Below, piece after piece: positions 1 through 4,481 of a stretch of 5,076 nucleotides of DNA (its first letter is position 1; each line of letters opens with the position of its first letter). Source of the DNA: an uncultured Clostridia bacterium (GTDB lineage Bacteria; Bacillota; Clostridia; Saccharofermentanales; Saccharofermentanaceae); contig CAMJGB010000150.1 of NCBI GenBank assembly GCA_946405115.1, positions 1 through 5,076 on the forward strand. Reading direction: 5' to 3'. The translations under genes and the position numbers were made by a program. The notes under the pieces were generated by a model that was not told the origin of the DNA, did not search any database, and saw only the letters and a program-made list of their open reading frames with translations.

Positions 1-85
1 ATGTGTACTTGCCGTCTGCCATCTCACCGGAGGACTTCTCGGTGATTACAGGTGCGAGGATGATATCCTGTGCTGTCTTAATCAT
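1..85 (-). CDS. rplW: 50S ribosomal protein L23, N-terminal part (cut by window edge)
   Basis: L23 binds 23S rRNA near the peptide exit tunnel and forms part of the docking site for trigger factor and SRP. Only the first 28 codons are visible. They read M-I-K-T-A-Q and then DIILAPVITEKS, which matches the conserved L23 N-terminus (family pattern D-I-I-x-x-P-V-I-T-E-K-S). The ATG at 85-83 overlaps the TGA of rplD (84-82) as ATGA, and an AGGAGGTG ribosome binding site lies 7 bases upstream inside the end of rplD. Translation is therefore probably coupled to L4. The position directly after rplD is the standard S10-operon order. The rest of the gene lies outside the window. Confidence 0.95.
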   Translation of the reverse strand, partial: MIKTAQDIILAPVITEKSSGEMADGKYT

Positions 86-705
86 GCGTACACCTCCTGA
101 ATCTTCTCAACAGCTGCCTTTGTTACGAGGAGGCTGTCATACTTCATGATGTCAAATACGTTGATCTCGTTAACCTGAGCAGACTTAACATCAGGGATAT
201 TTCTTGTAGAAAGAACTGCGTTCTCGTTCATGCTGTCAAGAACGATGAATGCACCCTCTGTTGCCTTGAGATCCTTGAGAGCCTTAACAGCAGCTGCTGT
301 CTTGATAGCCTCGAGGTCGAAGTTCTCAACAACGATGATCTTGTTGTCAGCGAGCTTCGCAGAAAGAGCAGACTTCATAGCGAGTCTCTTAATCTTCTTA
401 GGAAGCGTATAGCTGTAATCTCTAGGCTTGGGTCCAAAGATTGTACCTCCGCCTACATACTGAGCAGAACGTGTGGAACCGTGACGTGCACGACCTGTTC
501 CCTTCTGTCTCCAAGGGCGCTTACCGCCACCTCTTGTCTCACTTCTCGTCTTTGTGCAAGATGTGCCCTGACGACGATTAGCGAGCGTATTTCTGATAAC
601 AGCGGCGATAGCATGCTTATTGGGCTCAATGCCGAAGATTTCGTCAGAAAGCTCGATAGAGCCAGTAACGGCGCCGCTAAGATTGTAGATGTCTAATTTA
701 GCCAT
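82..705 (-). CDS. rplD: 50S ribosomal protein L4
   Basis: Primary 23S rRNA-binding protein of the large subunit; its extended loop reaches the wall of the peptide exit tunnel. The 207-residue length is normal for bacterial L4. The diagnostic loop is at about residues 45-95 and contains GGGKRPWRQKGTGRAR (59-74), followed by HGSTRSAQYVGGGTIFGP. The KPWRQKGTGRAR-type segment, where macrolide-resistance changes map in other bacteria, looks wild-type. The globular part resumes with a PKKIKRLAMKSALS segment (about 102-115) and the IIVVENF strand. The start at 705 has GGAGGAG 8 bases upstream. It lies 21 bases after rplC and overlaps rplW by 4 bases. In gamma-proteobacteria L4 is the autogenous repressor of this operon; whether that holds here is not shown by the sequence. 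Confidence 0.98.
   Translation of the reverse strand: MAKLDIYNLSGAVTGSIELSDEIFGIEPNKHAIAAVIRNTLANRRQGTSCTKTRSETRGGGKRPWRQKGTGRARHGSTRSAQYVGGGTIFGPKPRDYSYTLPKKIKRLAMKSALSAKLADNKIIVVENFDLEAIKTAAAVKALKDLKATEGAFIVLDSMNENAVLSTRNIPDVKSAQVNEINVFDIMKYDSLLVTKAAVEKIQEVYA
91..98 (-). promoter_or_regulatory. Ribosome binding site of rplW inside rplD
   Basis: The minus strand reads AGGAGGTG here, a near-perfect Shine-Dalgarno sequence 7 bases before the rplW ATG. It is embedded in the last codons of rplD. This supports the chosen rplW start and independent or coupled initiation at the ATGA overlap. Confidence 0.85.
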
Positions 706-726
706 TTTTATCTCTCCTCCCGCCTA

Positions 727-1359
727 TTACTTTGCTGCCTTAACGGAAGTCTCAACTGTTACGAGACCACCCTTAGGTCCGGGAATCGCGCCCTTCAAGA
801 CGAGAATTCCTCTGTCGCCGTCAACCATAACGACGCTCAGGTTCTGTACTGTGCAATTAACTGCACCCATGTGTCCAGGCATCTTCTTGCCGGGCATTAC
901 ACGACCCGGTGTAGATGTAGCACCCATGGAACCGACTCTTCTGTGATACATGGAACCGTGACCGGAAGGACCACCCTTCTGACCATGGCGCTTGATGTTG
1001 CCCTGGAATCCCTTACCCTTGGAAACACCGCTTACATCAACCTGATCTCCAACTGCGAACATGTCGGAAACCTTGATCTCCTGACCGAGCTCATAATCCT
1101 CTTCAGTCTTGAACTCGCGGATAACCTTCTTAGCCTCTACGCCAGCCTTCTTGAACTGACCCATGTCAGGCTTGTTCACAAGCTTCTCGCGTACTGCGCC
1201 GGATCCAACCTTGACTGCCTTGTAGCCGTCTGTCTCAACAGTCTTGTTCTGGAGCACATACATAGGCTCTACTTCAATGACTGTAGCAGGTATGACGTTG
1301 CCGTTCTCATCGAAAAGCTGTGTCATTCCGGACTTTCTGCCGATAACAAATTTTGCCAT
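727..1359 (-). CDS. rplC: 50S ribosomal protein L3
   Basis: Early-assembling large-subunit protein that binds domain VI of 23S rRNA and sends a loop toward the peptidyl-transferase centre. The 210-residue length is typical. The N-terminus AKFVIGRKSGMTQLFDE is characteristic. The L3 signature GVSKGKGFQGNIKRHG is at 111-126, and the central loop with GSMGATSTPGRVMPGKKMPG is at 143-162. The glutamine methylated by PrmB in E. coli aligns with Ser149, so this is not a PrmB-type substrate, as is common in Firmicutes. The start at 1359 follows AGGAGG at a spacing of 8 bases. The gene ends in tandem stops TAA TAG. It is separated from rpsJ by an unusually long 113-base spacer but lies only 21 bases before rplD. 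Confidence 0.98.
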   Translation of the reverse strand: MAKFVIGRKSGMTQLFDENGNVIPATVIEVEPMYVLQNKTVETDGYKAVKVGSGAVREKLVNKPDMGQFKKAGVEAKKVIREFKTEEDYELGQEIKVSDMFAVGDQVDVSGVSKGKGFQGNIKRHGQKGGPSGHGSMYHRRVGSMGATSTPGRVMPGKKMPGHMGAVNCTVQNLSVVMVDGDRGILVLKGAIPGPKGGLVTVETSVKAAK

Positions 1360-1386
1360 TCTTCTTTCCTCCTGTTTAGGTTATTG

Positions 1387-1410
1387 GTTCGCTCGCTTTA
1401 TGGTGCGAAC
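1387..1410 (-). other. Small hairpin upstream of rplC
   Basis: Perfect 6-bp inverted repeat GTTCGC/GCGAAC (1387-1392 with 1405-1410) around a 12-base loop, ending 13 bases before the rplC Shine-Dalgarno sequence. It lacks a U-tract and so is not a terminator. It might separate rplC translation from upstream structure, or be an RNA-processing site; that is inference only. Confidence 0.4.
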
Positions 1411-1417
1411 ATGACCT

Positions 1418-1449
1418 CGGTGTTACGGACTTGGCGGTTCCGTAAACCG
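1418..1449 (-). other. Stem-loop in the rpsJ-rplC spacer, with a competing alternative fold
   Basis: On the transcript, TTACGGA (1445-1439) pairs perfectly with TCCGTAA (1429-1423) around a 9-base loop. It extends by three outer pairs (CGG/CCG, 1447-1449 with 1418-1420) across a small internal loop. A second, mutually exclusive 5-bp hairpin, CGGTT/AACCG with a 5-base loop, uses 1435-1449. No U-run follows, so an intrinsic terminator is unlikely. The structure sits in the only long untranslated spacer of the visible ribosomal operon, about 60 bases before rplC. A control or processing element is possible. Confidence 0.5.
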
Positions 1450-1468
1450 ATTAATACCTGTCTTAGTC
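1446..1468 (-). repeat. Spacer copy of a motif pair shared with the S10 leader
   Basis: The transcript here reads GACTAAGA (1468-1461), 5 bases, then ATTAATCGGT (1455-1446). The same two words occur in the same order in the rpsJ leader (1953-1946 and 1915-1906), 30 bases apart there. GACTAAGA lies in the loop of a weak AU-only stem, TTAATA/TATTAA (1476-1471 with 1456-1451), which also covers the rpsJ stop codon. Confidence 0.6.
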
Positions 1469-1472
1469 TCTA

Positions 1473-1781
1473 TTAAGCCTTGAGCTCGATAGAAACACCG
1501 GCAGGTAAGTCAAGCTTCTGAAGCGCCTCAACAGTCTTGTTGTTGGACGTATATACATCGATCAATCTCTTATGAGTTCTCTGCTCGAACTGCTCACGAG
1601 AATCCTTGTACTTGTGAGGTGATCTCAAGATAGTAACGATCTCCTTCTCTGTAGGGAGCGGGATAGGTCCTGAATAAGAAGCACCTGTTCTCTGAACTGC
1701 ATCGATGATGGAAGCAGCGCTCTCGTCAAGGAGCTTGTGATCATAAGCCTTGATCTTAATTCTCAACTTCTGGTTTGCCAT
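1473..1781 (-). CDS. rpsJ: 30S ribosomal protein S10
   Basis: Small-subunit head protein. In many bacteria the same protein, as NusE, joins NusB in rRNA transcription antitermination. The 102-residue product starts [16 protein letters not shown] and contains the S10 signature [17 protein letters not shown] (28-44). The conserved loop [20 protein letters not shown] is at 53-72; in other species its first part is where tetracycline-class resistance changes map, and here it looks wild-type. The start at 1781 is chosen because GGAGG (1789-1793) lies 7 bases upstream and the family begins at this Met. The frame stays open to an ATG at 1844, but that one has no Shine-Dalgarno sequence. The gene ends in tandem TAA TAG. 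It is the first gene of the S10 operon and is preceded by a long structured leader. Confidence 0.98.
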   Translation of the reverse strand: MANQKLRIKIKAYDHKLLDESAASIIDAVQRTGASYSGPIPLPTEKEIVTILRSPHKYKDSREQFEQRTHKRLIDVYTSNNKTVEALQKLDLPAGVSIELKA

Positions 1782-1846
1782 TTTTGTTCCTCCAAATATT
1801 GCTGTATTTTGTTCAACCTTGCCGGGCGTTTCCTTAGTTCCCATTC

Positions 1847-1897
1847 AAAAACCCGGATCTCCAGTTACCGTATATATACGGCACTTTGGCTCCCGGG
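1847..1897 (-). terminator. Candidate attenuator (intrinsic terminator-like hairpin) in the rpsJ leader
   Basis: The transcript CCCGGG (1897-1892) pairs with TCCGGG (1857-1852), five G-C pairs plus one G-U. Then CCA pairs with TGG across a small internal loop, and the tip is the perfect palindrome CCGTATATATACGG (1881-1868). Five U residues follow directly (1851-1847), interrupted next by G. GC-rich base plus U run is terminator-like, but the hairpin is long, has internal loops and its U tract is short. Because it lies inside the leader, about 65 bases before the rpsJ start, an attenuator is the natural reading. This is inference from sequence only. Confidence 0.4.
1857..1866 (-). repeat. Direct repeat AACTGGAGAT, copy 2
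   Basis: Perfect 10-base copy of the sequence at 2011-2020, same strand. Here it forms part of the 3' side of the terminator-like hairpin. Confidence 0.7.
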
Positions 1898-1924
1898 CAA
1901 CGGTTACCGATTAATCGCTGCCGG
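1893..1924 (-). promoter_or_regulatory. Candidate antiterminator stem overlapping the attenuator
   Basis: The transcript CCGGCAGCG (1924-1916) pairs with CGTTGCC-C-GG (1902-1893), 9 bp with one bulged C and one G-U pair. The 13-base loop contains ATTAATCGGT. The 3' arm uses 1897-1893, which is the 5' arm of the terminator-like hairpin, so the two folds exclude each other. A short 4-bp hairpin at 1934-1922 would in turn compete with this stem. This arrangement is expected of an on/off transcription switch, though pairing energies were not computed. Confidence 0.4.
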
Positions 1925-1953
1925 CATTAAGCCGAATCGCAAGGATCTTAGTC
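1906..1953 (-). repeat. Leader copy of the GACTAAGA / ATTAATCGGT motif pair
   Basis: GACTAAGA (1953-1946) and ATTAATCGGT (1915-1906) recur in the rpsJ-rplC spacer in the same order. In the leader each word falls largely in a hairpin loop: CTAAGA is the whole loop of H3, and ATTAATCGGT is inside the loop of the 1893-1924 stem. Exposed, repeated loop sequences are what a protein or RNA contact site would look like. A related ACTAAGG also occurs at 1838-1832. Confidence 0.6.
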
Positions 1954-2010
1954 CCTGCTGCTCCACCGAAGTTACCCGCCGTATCGTGCAGCTCACTAGC
2001 TACGACGGCA

Positions 2011-2020
2011 ATCTCCAGTT
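2011..2020 (-). repeat. Direct repeat AACTGGAGAT, copy 1
   Basis: Perfect 10-base direct repeat of 1857-1866 in the S10 leader. This copy lies in the unpaired joint between hairpins H1 and H2. Confidence 0.7.
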
Positions 2021-2056
2021 TCATAGCGCGCACGACCCTAAAGTCGCACGGGTGCA

Positions 2057-2085
2057 ATTGTACTACGGGATTGCATTTAAAGCAA
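2057..2085 (-). promoter_or_regulatory. Sigma-70-type promoter of the S10 operon
   Basis: The -35 element TTGCTT (2085-2080) and the -10 element TACAAT (2062-2057) are separated by exactly 17 bases. The -10 matches consensus at 5 of 6 positions; the -35 is weak beyond TTG. AT-rich DNA (about 2086-2112) lies immediately upstream and could act as an UP element, fitting a strongly expressed ribosomal promoter. Transcription would begin near 2050, at the foot of hairpin H1. It is the best-matching promoter between hslO and rpsJ. Confidence 0.65.
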
Positions 2086-2129
2086 TAGTTATTTCAAAAA
2101 ATCTATAATTTTTGTCAAACGGAGCAAAA

Positions 2130-3062
2130 TCAGGCTTTTTCCATGACTTCCGAGAAGATTTTCTCAAGCTCGGAAGGGGTAAAAGTGTACTTTGTTCCGC
2201 AGAAATGACATACGGTCTCTATATCTTTATTATCTTTAATCATTTTATAGAGTTCGGCGCGGCCTATGGCAGCAAGTCCGTCGGTCATGCGCTCCTTCGA
2301 ACAGGGACATGAGAAACTTACGGGATAGCCGTTAAGATATTCGATATCAGGGTCACCCATAAAAAGATCGAGGATCTTTGCAGGAGAGAATCCCTCCTCC
2401 ATGAGGAATGTGATCTCGGGGAAGCCTCCGTTGGCACGCTTCTCAACGTAGTCCAAGTCCTCATCTGTAAATCCGGGCATCATCTGGATCATCATGCCGC
2501 CGGCATTTATAACCTTACCGTCTTTGATCTGAACACCCAAAGCTACGATCGAGGGGGTCTGCTCGGATGATGCAAGATAATATGTGAAGTCTTCGGCGAT
2601 CTCGCCGGAAACAAGTTCCACTGAACCTGAATAGGGTTCCTTAAGTCCGACATCGCGGATAACCGTAAGGGAACCGTTCTTTCCTACAGCCTCCCCTACA
2701 TTAATCTTGCCGGGTCTTAAGTATGTTGTCTCGACATTGCCTTCATAAGGATATGCCCTCGCATTGCCCTTGCTGTCACAAACGCAGGTCATGCCTCCGA
2801 TGGGACCGTCAGCTCTGATTATCGTTGTCTGAGTATCAGTCTCGTTCTTCATGCTCTCTGCAATAAGCAAAGAACCCGTGATGAACCTTCCCAAAGCAGC
2901 AGTAGCGGCATTGGTAGTGTTGTGAAGCGAACGTGCCTTTTCGCAAAGTGCAGTGGATCTTATAGCGACGGCCTTTACGTGGCCCTTGAGCGCAACCGCT
3001 CTTACGAGATGATCCTTGGTATCATCTGTCGGCATTCCCGAAGCGTAATATCTCTCGTCCAT
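2130..3062 (-). CDS. hslO: Hsp33 redox-regulated holdase chaperone
   Basis: Cytoplasmic ATP-independent chaperone that is switched on by oxidation and holds unfolding proteins until reducing conditions return. The 310-residue length is close to the family norm (about 290-300), with a slightly long N-terminus before the conserved DHLVRAVALKG (17-27). Conserved features include AALGR (55-59), GPIGG (86-90), YLRPGK (114-119), VGKNGSLTVIRDVGL (126-140), SGEIAEDFTYYLASSEQTP (152-170) and GGMMIQMMPG (188-197). The zinc redox switch is intact: C252-x-C254 in SCPCSKER and C285-x-x-C288 in VCHFCGTKY. Three further cysteines (40, 93, 95) are outside the switch. The start at 3062 has AGAGGA just upstream, within the 9-base gap after the peptidase gene, so co-translation with that gene is likely. 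It is followed by the S10 promoter, with no clear terminator. Confidence 0.96.
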   Translation of the reverse strand: MDERYYASGMPTDDTKDHLVRAVALKGHVKAVAIRSTALCEKARSLHNTTNAATAALGRFITGSLLIAESMKNETDTQTTIIRADGPIGGMTCVCDSKGNARAYPYEGNVETTYLRPGKINVGEAVGKNGSLTVIRDVGLKEPYSGSVELVSGEIAEDFTYYLASSEQTPSIVALGVQIKDGKVINAGGMMIQMMPGFTDEDLDYVEKRANGGFPEITFLMEEGFSPAKILDLFMGDPDIEYLNGYPVSFSCPCSKERMTDGLAAIGRAELYKMIKDNKDIETVCHFCGTKYTFTPSELEKIFSEVMEKA

Positions 3063-3071
3063 GATTCCTCT

Positions 3072-4481
3072 TTACGGCAGGCAGCTTAAGGGGTCTACCC
3101 TCTCTCCGTTGATTCTTACCTCGAAGTGCAGGTGTGAACCTGTTGAGCCTCCGGTAGAACCTACAGTACCTACAGCCTCTCCTGCAGATACGCTCTGACC
3201 GTTAGATACATAGACGTTAGTGCAGTGGGCATAGAGTGTGGATACTCCGTTGCCGTGATCAATTATGAAGTAGTTGCCGTAACCTGAGCCGCCCCAGCTC
3301 TGACCGGGAACGGGAGTCTCTACGTAGATGACAGTGCCGGAAGCTGCTGCCATGATCGTGTCACCAAATCCTGCACCGATATCGATACCGGAGTGGAATC
3401 TTGTATTGCCGTAGATAGGGTGTGTTCTGTAACCGAAGTAGGATGTGATCGTATGACACCATGTCGGCCACTGCAGGGAAACACCGCTTGTATTGGCAGT
3501 CGGAACCGGAGTGGGAGTAGGCGTCTCCGTGGGAGTCGCATTGGGATCCGTCATCTCGGTCACGTTCGTCATATCCGTCGTTGATGTCTCAGACGGAAGT
3601 GTAGTAGTCGTAGTTGTTGTGGCTGTAGCTGCCGCTGCTGCAGCTGCTACCTCGGCATCATACTGAGCCTGCAAAGCAACGATCTGTGCATCGAGTGAAG
3701 CGGCCAAAGATTCGAGTGAATTCTCCTGTGCTGTCCATGAGTCGAGCTCACAGGAGATATCGGCCAAAGCTTCTTCAGTAATACCGATTCTTGCCTCGAG
3801 TTCATCGAGCTGTGCCTGCTTCTCGTCAGCGATAGCCTGCATCTCATCAGCCTGCTGCAGGGCAAGCTCTCTTTCCATCTCTGCAGTCTGAAGCGCAAGC
3901 TCCATCTGATCTACTGCCTGGGCATCTGCATCAGAGATCAATGTGATGATCTCCATGTTAGTAAAGAAGCCTGCAAGGCTGTCGGACTCGAGCAACACCT
4001 CGAGAGTGGACTTATTCTTATACTCGAACATTACGGAGAGTCTTTCCTGGAACATGGTCTCCGTTGCCTCAAGATTCTCCTGAGCCTGGATATAGGCATC
4101 GAGAGCTTCGGTTTTTGCAACGAGCGCTGCAGCAAGCTGTGCTGCGATGACCTCATACTGCGCGCGCTGTTCCTCAGAAAGCTGGTTAAGTTCAGCAAGC
4201 TCGCCGCTTAATGCATTTGCTTCACCTGCCAAAGAAGAAACCATGCTGGCTGCAGCCTGAGCCTGAGCGACAGCTGCATCTCTCTCATTTCTTCTCTCCT
4301 CGAGTTCTTCCTCGGTATCGAATTTGAATACTTCTACCCTCTGAAGAATATTATTGGAAGCACTTACACAAACAGGCTTCTTGAGCATCAAAGCAGTAAA
4401 AGATCCTGCTCCGATGAAAACCATGGCAAGAAGTGCCGTAGTAACTTTTCTCATGTTGTTCTCGATAAAACGTCTTATCAT
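3072..4481 (-). CDS. Secreted coiled-coil M23 (LytM-type) peptidoglycan endopeptidase, FtsX partner
   Basis: Zinc endopeptidase expected to cut peptidoglycan cross-links outside the membrane. The 469 residues divide as follows. There is a basic N-terminus and hydrophobic signal or anchor segment (about 11-33), then a long coiled coil rich in Ala, Glu and Gln (about 56-280). A low-complexity linker follows (281-333: Ala run, seven Thr at 288-294, then Thr/Pro repeats). The C-terminal M23 domain (about 338-469) carries H363-x3-D367 in HSGIDIGA, H419 in LYAHC and H450-x-H452 in SHLHFEV. All expected zinc and catalytic residues are present, unlike EnvC, whose LytM domain is inactive. The start ATG overlaps the ftsX stop (ATGA). 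By analogy with EnvC, CwlO and PcsB, the coiled coil probably docks on FtsX, which would control activity. The closest named type is EnvC/NlpD-like; I give no symbol. Confidence 0.9.
   Translation of the reverse strand: MIRRFIENNMRKVTTALLAMVFIGAGSFTALMLKKPVCVSASNNILQRVEVFKFDTEEELEERRNERDAAVAQAQAAASMVSSLAGEANALSGELAELNQLSEEQRAQYEVIAAQLAAALVAKTEALDAYIQAQENLEATETMFQERLSVMFEYKNKSTLEVLLESDSLAGFFTNMEIITLISDADAQAVDQMELALQTAEMERELALQQADEMQAIADEKQAQLDELEARIGITEEALADISCELDSWTAQENSLESLAASLDAQIVALQAQYDAEVAAAAAAATATTTTTTTLPSETSTTDMTNVTEMTDPNATPTETPTPTPVPTANTSGVSLQWPTWCHTITSYFGYRTHPIYGNTRFHSGIDIGAGFGDTIMAAASGTVIYVETPVPGQSWGGSGYGNYFIIDHGNGVSTLYAHCTNVYVSNGQSVSAGEAVGTVGSTGGSTGSHLHFEVRINGERVDPLSCLP

Larger units (their letters stand above)
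1782..2050 (-). promoter_or_regulatory. Structured 5' leader RNA of the S10 operon
   Basis: About 270 bases of untranslated leader separate the promoter from rpsJ. Hand folding of the transcript gives, in order: H1 (2050-2029), 8 bp including two G-U pairs with a 6-base loop; H2 (2009-1978), 12 bp with two 2-base bulges and loop AGTG; H3 (1958-1939), 7 bp with loop CTAAGA; a short CGGC/GCCG hairpin (1934-1922); then the competing stems described separately at 1924-1893 and 1897-1852. The U run is at 1851-1847 and the rpsJ Shine-Dalgarno sequence at 1793-1789. No protein gene is supported. The amount of pairing points to a regulatory RNA, as in other ribosomal protein operons. I do not recognise it as a named family, and the ligand is unknown. 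Confidence 0.65.

Noticed and set aside
871..1476. Long plus-strand open frame opposite rplC (201 codons)
   Set aside because: It is antisense to a certain ribosomal protein gene, has no ribosome binding site and shows no recognisable protein features. It is a shadow of the rplC codon pattern.
1782..1844. In-frame upstream ATG (1844) giving S10 a 21-residue N-terminal extension
   Set aside because: It has no Shine-Dalgarno sequence and lies just after the leader U run. S10 proteins begin at the [16 protein letters not shown]et, which has GGAGG at 7 bases.
1737..2108. Plus-strand open frame of 123 codons across the S10 leader
   Set aside because: It runs antisense through the rpsJ start and the structured leader and promoter, and its translation resembles no family I know. 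The RNA structure and promoter on the minus strand explain the region better.
2090..2118. A second promoter using the perfect TTGACA at 2118-2113
   Set aside because: At 17 bases the -10 would be GAAATA and at 18 bases AAATAA, both poor. TTGCTT-17-TACAAT downstream is much better. The TTGACA may simply be part of the AT-rich upstream region.
2105..2150. A terminator directly after hslO
   Set aside because: The only pairing I find is a short A-rich/T-rich match around the stop codon, with no GC stem and no proper U tract.
3590..3660. Simple-sequence repeat that could cause phase variation in the Ala/Thr linker of the M23 gene
   Set aside because: The Thr and Ala runs use mixed codons, so there is no long homopolymer or perfect short tandem repeat prone to slippage.
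4365..4385. Lipobox cysteine in the M23 protein (C38)
   Set aside because: The residues before it are K-P-V, which do not fit the [LVI][AST][GAS]C lipobox, so I treat the N-terminus as an ordinary signal or anchor.
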